Below, in pieces: positions 30,983-39,629 of a DNA stretch of 64,000 nucleotides. How positions within the stretch are numbered: the first letter of the stretch is position 1; the number at the start of each line of letters is the position of its first letter. The DNA comes from Oribacterium sp. NK2B42 (GTDB lineage Bacteria > Bacillota > Clostridia > Lachnospirales > Lachnospiraceae), in contig NZ_AUJX01000016.1 in the NCBI RefSeq assembly GCF_000424445.1, positions 1 to 64,000 of the forward strand. Direction: 5' to 3'. Below the pieces are notes generated by a model. It worked only from the letters and a program-made list of their open reading frames with translations, made no database searches and was not told where the DNA came from. Made by a program: the position numbers and the translations under genes.

Positions 30983-32352
30983 TCGACATTGTTTGTGCGC
31001 GGAAACATATCAACAGGACAAAGCTTCACAACCTTGTATCCGGCAGCCTGAAGCGGGGTCAGGTCCCTTGCGAGACTGGAGGGCTTGCAGGCAACATATA
31101 TCAGCTTCTCCACGCCATAATCTATAATTTTTGCGAGAGCCTTAGGATGAATGCCGTCTCTCGGAGGATCAAGGATGATGAAATCCGGTCTCGGAGCGTC
31201 CTCATAGGTGCCGTCTTCTTTAATGAGCCTGCCGCCCTGCTCGATAACCTTAAGTACATCTCCGGCGATGAAATCGCAATTGGTGACTCCGTTAAGCTCA
31301 GCATTTTCTCTTGCCGCAGTAACGGCTTCCTTAACTATCTCCACACCGATTGCCTTTGAAGCAACACTGCTCATGAGCTGTGTGATGGTTCCTGTTCCTG
31401 AGTAAAGGTCATAGATCACAGGCTTTTTAATATCTCCACTTTCCTGTTCCTTTCGAAGCTCACTAAAGCCTGCGTACTCTCTTACCTTGCTGTAAAGCTT
31501 TTCAGCTCCCAGAGAGTTAGTCTGGAAGAAGCTGAAAGGTGTGATCCTGAATCTGAGTCCCAATATCTCTTCATAGAAGTAATTCTTGCCATAAAGCACG
31601 GTGGTTCCCATATCGGTGACTGCATCGGCAAGGGAATCATTGATAGTATGAAGAATACCTGCGAAGGTTCCCTCTATTTTGCCTTCCTCCTTGAGTCCTA
31701 AAAGCATATCCTTCCAGCCCTCAAGAACCTCCTCTTCTGATACAGATGGCTTGACTCTTATGTATTTGTCCGGCTCTGGCTTTTTATGCTTCTTCTGAGC
31801 CTTGGGACTGTATCTTCTGTTAAACCACTCATCAAGCTCCTTTGCCCGCTGCTCGATCACTTCCTGAGGAGCCGGAACTCTCATGGCACTGTCCCACTGG
31901 GAAGTAGTCACGAGGTCCACAAGTATCTCCCCTGTTTTAACAGCTCTTCTGAAGAGAAGATGTCTCAGATACCCTTCATGCGCTTTCTTATGCTCATAGG
32001 TGATCTCAAGTTTTGAGAAGTACTCTCTTGTGGCTCTGACGATATAGTCTGCATCCTTGTGTGTAAGTGAGCAGCCGTCGGTATTGATAATGTTGAAAAA
32101 ACTGTGCTTCTGGTGAAGTCCCAATGTAAGTGGTCCGTCTTTTTCCGAATCCCCGAAGGAAAACTCCATTTTATTTCTGTAGCCTTCATGTACAGGTGAC
32201 GGTACTATAGGTTCAAATGTATAGTCCTCATTCCTTATGACAGGCTCTAAAAGCTCATGAAGCTGCTTTTCCTTTATTTTGATCTCGTCTTCATAAGATG
32301 TTCCCTGATAGTAACATCCACCACATCTCTCTGCATTGGAACATAAATTCAT
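30952..32352 (-). CDS. rlmD: 23S rRNA (uracil-5-)-methyltransferase, RumA/RlmD family
   Basis: The 466-residue SAM-dependent enzyme methylates uridine in 23S rRNA. It has cysteines for an N-terminal iron-sulfur cluster (CSNAERCGGCYYQ with a later cysteine in DGCSL), the SAM motif YDLYSGTGTITQLM, DPPRDGIHPKA and the nucleophile region YVACKPSSLARDL. The C-terminal NNVECIALL supplies the catalytic glutamate. The TRAM domain of longer relatives is missing at the N terminus. An insertion rich in Lys (YSPKAQKKHKKPEPDKYIRV) follows residue 185. Whether it acts at U1939 or U747 cannot be told from sequence. Confidence 0.93.
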   Translation of the reverse strand: MNLCSNAERCGGCYYQGTSYEDEIKIKEKQLHELLEPVIRNEDYTFEPIVPSPVHEGYRNKMEFSFGDSEKDGPLTLGLHQKHSFFNIINTDGCSLTHKDADYIVRATREYFSKLEITYEHKKAHEGYLRHLLFRRAVKTGEILVDLVTTSQWDSAMRVPAPQEVIEQRAKELDEWFNRRYSPKAQKKHKKPEPDKYIRVKPSVSEEEVLEGWKDMLLGLKEEGKIEGTFAGILHTINDSLADAVTDMGTTVLYGKNYFYEEILGLRFRITPFSFFQTNSLGAEKLYSKVREYAGFSELRKEQESGDIKKPVIYDLYSGTGTITQLMSSVASKAIGVEIVKEAVTAARENAELNGVTNCDFIAGDVLKVIEQGGRLIKEDGTYEDAPRPDFIILDPPRDGIHPKALAKIIDYGVEKLIYVACKPSSLARDLTPLQAAGYKVVKLCPVDMFPRTNNVECIALLQKQN

Positions 32353-32443
32353 GAAAAAATCTCCTTTAATAAATACAGAATCCTTGCGGATTCTTTTGAA
32401 CCGCTCAAATTTTGAATCAATTATGTGAAATATTGATATGTAG

Positions 32444-32524
32444 CGTCAGCCCTCGTGAAGCGATTTTCAATAGGCTGACGTTCCCGGTACCGCACGGCTC
32501 CCACGTTTAAAAATCGTGGGTTAC
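32444..32524 (+). ncRNA. Structured element resembling an IS605 right end / omega-RNA 3' part
   Basis: CGTCAGCC (32444-32451) pairs with GGCTGACG (32473-32480), enclosing a small inner TCG/CGA stem. CCCACG (32500-32505) pairs with CGTGGG (32515-32520), and TTAC follows. Two such stems joined by a GGTACCGCACGGCT stretch and ending next to TTAC resemble the right end of IS605-type elements, which also encodes the TnpB guide RNA scaffold. No tnpB gene is adjacent, so it would be a solo relic or a non-autonomous element. Confidence 0.35.
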
Positions 32525-32533
32525 AATAAAAGA

Positions 32534-32562
32534 GTCTTCCAACTCCGAAAGAGTCAGAAGAC
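32534..32562 (-). terminator. Terminator of the 105-residue membrane-protein gene
   Basis: GTCTTC-ACTC and GAGT-GAAGAC pair around CGAAA. On the minus strand the stem is followed by TCTTTTATT. It is located 29 bp past the stop. Confidence 0.75.
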
Positions 32563-32590
32563 CTTTTAAACACTAATCTCTAAGCTTCGG

Positions 32591-32908
32591 TTAATCCTCA
32601 ACAACTACGTCATCATCCTCTTCAGGATCCTCATAGTCATCATAGTCCTCAAGATAATCAGGAGCCACGAAACGGTATACTGCATAAGCAATACATGCTA
32701 TTGATGCAATGATCCCGATAACTGTAAGAACCGAAAGGAACAGTTTTTTAAGCTTTTCATCTTCTCTCTTCTGCTCCATGTAATTCTGCAGCTTCAGTTT
32801 CTGCAGGAGAAGATCTGCCTGATCTTTTGCATCATTTCTGTAGCTTCTGAAATTATGTGTAAGTTCCTTTGCATTATCTCTTAACGCTTCGATATCAAAT
32901 CTGTCCAT
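32591..32908 (-). CDS. Small single-pass membrane protein with acidic tail
   Basis: The 105-residue protein has a charged, probably coiled-coil N-terminal half (ELTHNFRSYRNDAKDQADLL, LQKLKLQNYMEQKREDEKL). One membrane helix follows (LFLSVLTVIGIIASIACIAY), then a very acidic C terminus (DYDDYEDPEEDDDVVVED). Such proteins are conserved in Lachnospiraceae near pcrA, but no function is known to me. It has its own terminator. Confidence 0.75.
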   Translation of the reverse strand: MDRFDIEALRDNAKELTHNFRSYRNDAKDQADLLLQKLKLQNYMEQKREDEKLKKLFLSVLTVIGIIASIACIAYAVYRFVAPDYLEDYDDYEDPEEDDDVVVED

Positions 32909-32998
32909 GAGATACCTCCGATCTTTTATGTATATGAGGAAATTATATCATTTATGACGTATTTTTGCCATTAAACCGAGAAAATAATAAAAATATTG

Positions 32999-35548
32999 TT
33001 AAATCTTCTTCAGCTTGGCAAAGCTTGCAAACATCTTTTTCTGTCCGGCCTTTTCGAAATCCACAGTTACTTCGTAATCCTTTTTACCATCGACTATGGA
33101 AAGCACAGTTCCTTTTCCGAACTTAATATGACTTACGGTGTCACCGACTTTATAGTCAAGGCTGCTAAGCTTCTGTACGCCTGTATTCTGAAGACTCTTT
33201 GGTATTCCGGAGCCTGACTTTCTGCCTGATCCGTAGGAGGAACTGCTTCTGCCTGTATAGCCCGTTGAACCCATTCCGCTGAGACCGTAGCTGTTCACAC
33301 CGAAACCGCCTGAGCTTCCACCGGAGAATCCGCCGGAACGACCACCGGAATAGCCACTGCCTCTGCCGCCGATAACATTACCGAAATCATCGTCATGGCG
33401 GTACTCGTCACGTTCATCATATCTCTGACTTTCGCGCCTGTTCTTTCTGTAGTCACCGTAACTTCCTGAACCATAGGAGCTGCCACCGAAGGAGCCACCA
33501 CCAAAAGATCCGCCACCGAAGGAGCCCCTGCCAAATGCATCCGCAAAAGGCATCTCGTCTTCACCGTATCTGTTGAGTGTGCTCTTCTGACAAAGCTCAT
33601 CCGGAATCTCATCAATGAACATAGAAGGCTTCATGCGCTCGTAGTTACCGTTGACCATTCTGGTTCTGGCCGAGGTCATGACCAGCTCATCCTGCGCTCT
33701 TGTGATACCCACATAACAAAGTCGTCTCTCCTCTTCCAGGTCTTCATGTTCGTTCATGGATTTATAGCCCGGGAAGAGTCCGTCACTCATCCCCACCAGA
33801 TATACCTTCGGGAATTCCAGTCCCTTTGCACCATGAAGGGTCATAAGGGTAACGAGATCCGTATTATCATCCTTCCTGTCAATGTCAGCCACCAGTGAAA
33901 CCTCCTCCAGGAACTCACTTAACTTCGGCTCCTCTGCATTCTTCTGATAATCCGAGGCCTTATTGATGATTTCCTCGATGTTCTGGAATCTGGTCTCTGC
34001 TTCTATGGTGCCCTCAAGCTTTATCTCGGCTCCGTAGCCCGAATCATCGCGGATGGATTCAATAAGTCTCTGGATGGAATAGCTGTCCTCATCAACAGCC
34101 TTTTCATCGAGGTAGCCGGCATAACGGAGCTTATCCTTCCAGTTCTCCACCATGTTAACAAACTCCTGAAGCATCTTGCCGGCCTTGCCGCCAATGCCGA
34201 TGATCCCTGCCTTCGTAGCCGCTTCATACATAGTAACAGTATGCTCCGGAGTGGAATTGGCAGCTGCAAATACACTGAGCTTTTCAAGGGTGGCTTCACC
34301 TATGCCGCGCTTTGGAACATTTATGATTCTTTCAAATGCCACATTATCGGAGGCATTGGCAATGATCTTCATGTAGGCCAGCACGTCCTTGATCTCACGT
34401 CTCTGATAGAAATTCACGCCGCCGATTATCTGGTAGGGAACATTCATCTTGATGCACTGCTCCTCCAGAAGTCGTGACTGGGCATTTGTTCTGTAAAGGA
34501 TTGCCTGGTCGTGATAGGCTCTTCCGCAGTCCTTTACCTCACGGATAACAGCATTAGCCTCATCATTGGCACCGTCAAATTCCTTAAAGGTGACATCCTT
34601 TCCGCCTTTATGGTCGGTCCAGAGGCGCTTCTGCTTGCGGCCGGTATTGTGGGCGATGACAGCATTGGCACAATCAAGGATCTTCTCCGTTGAACGGTAA
34701 TTCTGCTCAAGCTTGATCACCTTCGCCCCGGGGAAGCTCTTCTCGAAGGAAAGGATGTTCTCGAGATTTGCGCCGCGGAACCTGTAAATGCTCTGGTCAT
34801 CATCACCTACCACGCAGATGTTTTTGTACTTGCCGGCAAGCTTATGGACGAGGTTAAACTGGATGTCATTGGTGTCCTGATACTCGTCAACCAGAATGTA
34901 CTTAAAGCGCTCCTGATAGTACTCGAGAACCTCCGGCTCTGTATCGAAAAGCTCAACGGTTTTAAGGAGCAGATCGTCAAAGTCCACAGCATCATTCTGG
35001 TGAAGCTTTTTCTCGTAAAGTTTAAAGCACTCTGCTATCTTCTTTTCATTGTAATCTCCGGCTGAAATCTGATCGCGGTACTCCTCCGGTGTCATCCCCT
35101 CATTTTTTGCCTTTGAGATGGCAGACAGCACCGCGCGCTCCTTCAGGTTTTTTGGGTCAATGTTTAGCTCCTTAAAAACCTGGCGCATCACTGTACGTTG
35201 GTCATCCGTGTCGTAAATTGAAAAGTTTGAAGTGTACCCAAGTCGGTCTATATGACGACGAAGGATACGAACACACATCGAATGGAAGGTAGATACCCAG
35301 ACCTCTCTGCCCCTGAGTCCCACTATCTTGTCAACTCGGTCTCTCATTTCTCCGGCTGCCTTGTTAGTGAAGGTTATGGCCAGAATGTTCCAGGGCTGCA
35401 CACCGCAATTCTCTATAAGATATGCTATACGATGTGTCAGAACTCTGGTCTTTCCGGATCCGGCACCGGCCAGTACAAGTAAAGGTCCCTCAGTTACCCG
35501 TACGGCTTCACATTGCTCTTTATTTAAAATACTTTCAAGATTTTCCAT
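32999..35548 (-). CDS. pcrA: ATP-dependent DNA helicase PcrA/UvrD
   Basis: The 849-residue superfamily-1 3'-5' helicase acts in repair and replication restart. Motifs are intact: LAGAGSGKTRVL (Walker A, about residue 28), ILVDEYQDTND (Walker B), GDDDQSIYRFRGA, LEQNYRST, TLMTLHGAKGLEF and EERRLCYVGITRA. After the helicase core comes a glycine/serine-rich stretch with repeats of FGGGS and SGG (about residues 675-785). The C-terminal Tudor-like domain (YKVGDTVSHIKFGKGTVLSI) of PcrA follows. The glycine-rich insert is unusually long. An ATTATA (-10 on minus) lies at 35674-35679. Confidence 0.96.
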   Translation of the reverse strand: MENLESILNKEQCEAVRVTEGPLLVLAGAGSGKTRVLTHRIAYLIENCGVQPWNILAITFTNKAAGEMRDRVDKIVGLRGREVWVSTFHSMCVRILRRHIDRLGYTSNFSIYDTDDQRTVMRQVFKELNIDPKNLKERAVLSAISKAKNEGMTPEEYRDQISAGDYNEKKIAECFKLYEKKLHQNDAVDFDDLLLKTVELFDTEPEVLEYYQERFKYILVDEYQDTNDIQFNLVHKLAGKYKNICVVGDDDQSIYRFRGANLENILSFEKSFPGAKVIKLEQNYRSTEKILDCANAVIAHNTGRKQKRLWTDHKGGKDVTFKEFDGANDEANAVIREVKDCGRAYHDQAILYRTNAQSRLLEEQCIKMNVPYQIIGGVNFYQRREIKDVLAYMKIIANASDNVAFERIINVPKRGIGEATLEKLSVFAAANSTPEHTVTMYEAATKAGIIGIGGKAGKMLQEFVNMVENWKDKLRYAGYLDEKAVDEDSYSIQRLIESIRDDSGYGAEIKLEGTIEAETRFQNIEEIINKASDYQKNAEEPKLSEFLEEVSLVADIDRKDDNTDLVTLMTLHGAKGLEFPKVYLVGMSDGLFPGYKSMNEHEDLEEERRLCYVGITRAQDELVMTSARTRMVNGNYERMKPSMFIDEIPDELCQKSTLNRYGEDEMPFADAFGRGSFGGGSFGGGSFGGSSYGSGSYGDYRKNRRESQRYDERDEYRHDDDFGNVIGGRGSGYSGGRSGGFSGGSSGGFGVNSYGLSGMGSTGYTGRSSSSYGSGRKSGSGIPKSLQNTGVQKLSSLDYKVGDTVSHIKFGKGTVLSIVDGKKDYEVTVDFEKAGQKKMFASFAKLKKI

Positions 35549-35724
35549 GATTCTCCTATATAAATATTTTTCTGAAATGAAGGAACTATGCTCTCCGGGA
35601 TCTCATCAGGCTCACCCGGATATCAACGTGACGTAGTTCATCTTCATCTTTTTATCAAAACATATGTTGGTAGATTATAGCATAAGTCTTTCTCTTTCGC
35701 TACGTTGTTAAAACTTTTAATTAA

Positions 35725-35745
35725 ACGTAGTTTTTAAAACTACGT
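35725..35745. promoter_or_regulatory. 21-bp palindromic operator upstream of the DUF1836 gene
   Basis: ACGTAGTTTT, one T, AAAACTACGT: a perfect dyad with 10-bp arms. Just downstream is a possible promoter (TTGTAG at 35747-35752, 17 bp, TATACT at 35770-35775) for the DUF1836 gene, which would give a nearly leaderless mRNA. The same 21-bp design occurs at 38722-38742 before degV, and a half-site (ACGTAGTT) lies at 35631-35638 on the pcrA side. Confidence 0.75.
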
Positions 35746-35782
35746 ATTGTAGCAAAAAATAGATTATGTTATACTTTATCGC

Positions 35783-36427
35783 ATGGATAAAACAATGATT
35801 GATGAAATAATTAAATATTTCCACTCCCTTAACTATATAAAGTCCGAGGATATTCCGAATCTTGATCTCTATATGGATCAGGTTACTGGGTTTATGGAGA
35901 GAAATCTGGATCCTATCAAGCGGCATCACGATGATAAGGCATTGACCAAAACCATGATCAACAATTATGCCAAGAACAAGCTCCTGCCGTCTCCTGAAAA
36001 AAAGAGATATAATCGGGATCATATGCTCATACTTCTCTTTATCTATTACTATAAGGGCATGCTTCAGCTCAATGATATCGAAGCTCTGTTGAAGCCATTG
36101 AATGACAAATATTTCGGCGGAAAATCTTCCATCAGTCTCACAGACATCTACGATGAAGTCTTCACCATGGAGGCTTCCGAAAAGAGCCGTATCTTTAACG
36201 AAGTTGAAGAAATGAACAGGATTTCCCTTCGTTCCTTCAGTGCTGAGGATCCGAAATTCAGAGAGCTTTCAGACGAAGACCGCGAAGAGCTCCAGCTTTT
36301 TTCATTTATGTGCGAGCTGGGTATGGATGTGTTTATAAAGAAGCTTCTCATGGAAAAAATAGCCGATAGGTTACATGAGAAAGAGCTGGAAAGAATGAAT
36401 AATGAAAGAGCAATGAAGAAGAAATAA
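35783..36427 (+). CDS. DUF1836 family protein, probable MerR-like regulator
   Basis: The 214-residue protein matches DUF1836: IPNLDLYMDQVTGFMERNL, then ALTKTMINNYAKNKLLP followed by KRYNRDHMLILLFIYYYKG, which resembles a MerR-type winged helix, and an acidic/helical C-terminal part. Members are thought to be transcription regulators and are often found near degV genes in Firmicutes. The ATG at 35783 has no ribosome binding site and starts about 8 bp after the -10 box, so the mRNA may be leaderless; an ATG at 35795 is the alternative. Confidence 0.85.
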   Translation: MDKTMIDEIIKYFHSLNYIKSEDIPNLDLYMDQVTGFMERNLDPIKRHHDDKALTKTMINNYAKNKLLPSPEKKRYNRDHMLILLFIYYYKGMLQLNDIEALLKPLNDKYFGGKSSISLTDIYDEVFTMEASEKSRIFNEVEEMNRISLRSFSAEDPKFRELSDEDREELQLFSFMCELGMDVFIKKLLMEKIADRLHEKELERMNNERAMKKK

Positions 36428-36461
36428 AGAGATGCAGCCTTCCGGCTGCATCTCTTTATTT
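36422..36461. terminator. Bidirectional terminator between DUF1836 and yerC genes
   Basis: AAATAAAGAGATGCAGCC, TTCC, and the exact complement form an 18-bp stem with A and T runs on the two sides. It overlaps both stop codons, so it ends both convergent transcripts. Confidence 0.95.
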
Positions 36462-36764
36462 CTTCTTCAGATTATCCTCAAATCCAAGCCTCTCAAATAC
36501 CATATCGTAACCGTCGGCACCGTAATTCAGTGAACGGTTAACTCTTGAAATAGTAGCTGTTGAAGCACCGGTTGCCTTCGCGATATTGAGATAAGTTTCA
36601 CCTTCTCTCAGCATCTTTGCAACCTCATAACGCTGTGCCATACTGAGAAGCTCATTGATGGTACAAACATCTTCAAAAAATTTATAGCACTCTTCCTTTG
36701 ATTTTAAAGTTAGGATCGCGTCAAATATATGATCTACTTCCTTGGTCTTTAATTTGTCGTTCAT
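36456..36764 (-). CDS. yerC: YerC/TrpR-like helix-turn-helix protein
   Basis: The 102-residue protein belongs to the TrpR-superfamily group YerC/YecD: KTKEVDHIFDAILTLKSKEE, ELLSMAQRYEVAKMLREGET and the helix-turn-helix YLNIAKATGASTATISRVNR. I start it at 36764 (MNDKLKT) because AGAGG lies 7 bp before that ATG; a longer frame to 36827 has no site. In Bacillus the homologue lies near pcrB/pcrA, and here pcrA is one gene away. Targets and ligand are unknown. Its promoter is at 36868-36896. Confidence 0.9.
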   Translation of the reverse strand: MNDKLKTKEVDHIFDAILTLKSKEECYKFFEDVCTINELLSMAQRYEVAKMLREGETYLNIAKATGASTATISRVNRSLNYGADGYDMVFERLGFEDNLKKK

Positions 36765-36867
36765 GTCAAAACCTCTGCTATTATATTTTAAAATGTTTAA
36801 AACGCACAAACACTTTAGTGTTTTCACGCGTTAATTTGTGCGCTTTTACACTTTAGTACATGAAAGT

Positions 36868-36896
36868 AGTATAGCACTCAGATTTTTCCATTGCAA
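36868..36896 (-). promoter_or_regulatory. Promoter of yerC with dyad leader
   Basis: TTGCAA, 17 bp, TATACT on the minus strand. The 100-bp leader towards the gene contains a dyad (AACGCACAAA with TTTGTGCGCTT) and two CACTTTAGT copies, so yerC may be autoregulated. Confidence 0.65.
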
Positions 36897-36913
36897 GTAG
36901 TAAATTACTCATA

Positions 36914-36948
36914 AGTTCAGCCGGGGCATCTTATGCCCCGGCTGAACT
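36914..36948. terminator. Strong hairpin after the deacetylase gene
   Basis: AGTTCAGCCGGGGCAT, CTT, ATGCCCCGGCTGAACT: perfect 16-bp arms, 10 bp past the deacetylase stop codon. No T run follows on the minus strand. Confidence 0.7.
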
Positions 36949-36957
36949 GTTTCGTCG

Positions 36958-38613
36958 TTAGTTCCAAGTAATCGGAGTAGGACGTCTGGTGTCAAACACA
37001 GTACTTACGTCAAGAATATCCGAAAGCTTGTTATCCTCGCCTGAATAATCCATCCACAGTCTGTAACCATCCAGGTTGCGGCGACCCTGTCTTACTGCGT
37101 CCTCAGTATACTGAACCCACACAGGATTTGAATCTACATTACAGAAATAATCAAAGCCCGCAGCCTTAAGCATATTGAACTTATCATTTTCTGTTGAATA
37201 CGGATGCCAGTCACCGATATCTGCTCCGAAAGGATAAAGAATGATATCGCAGTTGCCCGGCATAAGAGACTCAACATTGCGCTCCCATCTGTCGGTATCC
37301 CTCTGAAGATCTGCAAGCTCTCTCTTCGTAAAGTTGATGTGACCCCAGCTGTGGGAAGCAAGCTCATAACCGTCATCCACAAGAGCCTGGAAAAGCTTCT
37401 TTACAGTCTCTCTGTCTTCTGCGATGTTAGGATTGGCCTTCATGTTAGGATCACGATTCTCGGAGGACTCATCATAGGTTTCATCTGTACGGTAACCGAG
37501 AACACCGTTATAACCGGTAAATGCCATGATAGCCTTGGCTCCTCTGTAGGAGAAGTCGGGATGAGCCTCAACAAAGTTATCAAGAATAGGAACTATATCA
37601 TAATCTCCGATGGAGACATTACCCTGTGCATCAGTGTACTGGAGCTTCAGCTTTCCGTTCTCATCGAAAACCATCTTATCTGCAAAGCCCTTGCCTTCCA
37701 TGTACTCATAGTAGCAAACATCATCCTCTGACATAACAAAGGCTTTCTTGCCTTCCGGAAGCATTATCTGCTTCTTAACCATCTTTCTCGTGCCGTCCTC
37801 CTGTGTCTGCATCTCAGCCATATCATGAAGGCCAACCAGAACATATCCTCTGTCATACATCTGCTGAATGATAGCCTCAAACTCAGGAATGGTGGTCATT
37901 ACCTGGTTGAAGTCCTTTCCGGCAGCATCGTTTGTAAATGCTCTTTCAGTATCCACACAAAGAATATGGAAGAAAACATGTGTGATCTGTGAGTTGTCAA
38001 ACGGAACGCAGGCTGCCTTCTGTGCTTCATACTCCTGAATCTTTGCCTGTACTTCCGGACTCTCTGAAAATTCCGATGTGCTTAATGTCTCCACCGCGGC
38101 ATCATAGTCATACATCATAGCCTGTCTGTCGCTCTGAGCTATGAGCTCTGTAAGAGCCTGTGCCGGTTCTTCTTCGGCTGCGGCAGTTGTTTCTGCTTCA
38201 GTCTCGACAGGTGCAGTGGTTTCGGTTTTTGAGCTGTTTCCGGGATTTCCGAAGAGACCGGACAGATTAAGATTTCCGGTTCCGATAAGTACAACAAGAA
38301 CCAGCAGCAAGATGATGTCAACCGCAATGAAAGCATGGGTCATACGCTTCATCTTGCGCTTTCTGGAACGCTCTCTGTGACGGTTTCTTATTTCTTCACG
38401 TCGTTGAGCAAGCTTTTCTTCAAAAGCTTTTTCATTCACGGGGTCATCCTCCATGTAATCGAAAGAGTTTGATCCATGATCATTTCCCTGTTGGTAAGAT
38501 GATTTCTGTCCCTGTATCGCATCAGAACCTTCGGGGGTGATGCGCGTTACATTATCTATGATTTCATCATCACGGTTCCGGCTGTTTTTTCTTGAATAAT
38601 CTTTCAGGCTCAT
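36958..38613 (-). CDS. Polysaccharide-deacetylase-family membrane protein
   Basis: The 551-residue protein has a cytosolic Arg/Lys-rich N terminus (RHRERSRKRKMKRM), one membrane anchor (AFIAVDIILLLVLVVLIGTG), a Thr/Glu/Ala-rich linker and an extracellular NodB-like domain. Metal-site motifs are visible as VMSEDDVCYYEY (in place of TFDDG) and YELASHSWGHINF (SHSWxH), and the end includes DIILYPFGADIGDW. It probably removes acetyl groups from cell-wall or capsule polymer, although the changed first motif makes activity uncertain. It is a single-gene unit with strong terminator hairpin. Confidence 0.82.
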   Translation of the reverse strand: MSLKDYSRKNSRNRDDEIIDNVTRITPEGSDAIQGQKSSYQQGNDHGSNSFDYMEDDPVNEKAFEEKLAQRREEIRNRHRERSRKRKMKRMTHAFIAVDIILLLVLVVLIGTGNLNLSGLFGNPGNSSKTETTAPVETEAETTAAAEEEPAQALTELIAQSDRQAMMYDYDAAVETLSTSEFSESPEVQAKIQEYEAQKAACVPFDNSQITHVFFHILCVDTERAFTNDAAGKDFNQVMTTIPEFEAIIQQMYDRGYVLVGLHDMAEMQTQEDGTRKMVKKQIMLPEGKKAFVMSEDDVCYYEYMEGKGFADKMVFDENGKLKLQYTDAQGNVSIGDYDIVPILDNFVEAHPDFSYRGAKAIMAFTGYNGVLGYRTDETYDESSENRDPNMKANPNIAEDRETVKKLFQALVDDGYELASHSWGHINFTKRELADLQRDTDRWERNVESLMPGNCDIILYPFGADIGDWHPYSTENDKFNMLKAAGFDYFCNVDSNPVWVQYTEDAVRQGRRNLDGYRLWMDYSGEDNKLSDILDVSTVFDTRRPTPITWN

Positions 38614-38691
38614 TTATCCCTAACCCCTTTTGTTAAAAATAATACATACGAATTCTAATTTTAACGCTAAATCAACATAAGGGCAAGGTCA

Positions 38692-38742
38692 TTGACATGG
38701 TTTTCTCATTTGCTATATAATATGTAGTAATGAAAACTACGT
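38692..38742 (+). promoter_or_regulatory. degV promoter with 21-bp operator over the start site
   Basis: TTGACA (38692-38697), 18 bp, TATAAT (38716-38721) forms a near-consensus promoter. Directly after it, 38722-38742 reads ATGTAGTAAT, G, AAAACTACGT, the same 21-bp dyad as upstream of the DUF1836 gene. A repressor there would block transcription. Confidence 0.75.
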
Positions 38743-38761
38743 CATGAAACGTGGAGGTTAT

Positions 38762-39616
38762 ATGGATTATAGAATTATTGCTGACAGCTGTTGTGACTTA
38801 ACACCGGAGCTTAAGGCAGACGGACATTTTTTGATCGTCCCCCTTACTCTGGAGATAGGTTCCTATTCTGTCATTGATGATGAGAATTTTGATCAGGCGG
38901 ATTTTCTTAAACGTCTCAGAGAATCACGCGAGGGTGCCAAAACCGCATGTCCTTCACCTGAAGCCTACAAGCAGGCTATCGTGGACAGTGATGCAGATGA
39001 GGTTTATATATTAACCATTTCAGAACATCTTTCAGGTTCGTATCAGGCTGCTGTTGTGGGGGCACAGATGTATGAAGAAGAATTCCCTGACAGCGGAAAG
39101 AAGATAAAAGTATTCAGCTCCGATGCCGCAACCGCGGGAGAGCTCAACCTGTGCATCACCGTTCAGGAGCTTAAAGAGTCAGGTAAAAACTTTGATGAAG
39201 TTGTAAAGCTTATCGAAGAAAAAATTCAGACCATGCAGATTTTATTTGTATTAGGATCTCTTGAAAATCTGCGCAGGAACGGACGACTTTCAACAGTCAA
39301 GGTATTTCTTGCATCAGCACTTAATATAAAGCCTGTCATGGTTGCGGTTCACGGGGTTATACATAAGCTTGAACAACAAAGAGGTGTCAACAAGGCCATC
39401 AAACGTATGCTGCAGCTGGCCGTAGAACGTGCAGGCGGTCCCGAAGTAACCAAGGATAAGCTTCTGACCATCACCCACGTCAATAACCTTGAGCGCGCAG
39501 AATATGTCAAGGAAGAGATTCTGAAGCTTGCCAGCTTCAGAAGGATTGTCATCGCAAACACCATGGGAGTTTCAACGGTATATGCAGAGGATGGCGGCAT
39601 TGTAGTTGCAATTTAA
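38762..39616 (+). CDS. DegV family fatty-acid-binding protein
   Basis: The 284-residue protein has the DegV pattern: IIADSCCDLTPEL at the start, EVYILTISEHLSGSYQAAV, VKVFSSDAATAGELNLCI-like wording near residue 120, FVLGSLENLRRNGRLS, and VIANTMGVSTVYAEDGGIVV at the end. FakB-type members bind fatty acids for phosphorylation by FakA. No fakA is present in the window. I chose the ATG at 38762 because GGAGG precedes it by 5 bp. Its promoter carries an operator shared with the DUF1836 gene. Confidence 0.9.
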   Translation: MDYRIIADSCCDLTPELKADGHFLIVPLTLEIGSYSVIDDENFDQADFLKRLRESREGAKTACPSPEAYKQAIVDSDADEVYILTISEHLSGSYQAAVVGAQMYEEEFPDSGKKIKVFSSDAATAGELNLCITVQELKESGKNFDEVVKLIEEKIQTMQILFVLGSLENLRRNGRLSTVKVFLASALNIKPVMVAVHGVIHKLEQQRGVNKAIKRMLQLAVERAGGPEVTKDKLLTITHVNNLERAEYVKEEILKLASFRRIVIANTMGVSTVYAEDGGIVVAI

Positions 39617-39629
39617 ACTTAGAAGCCAT

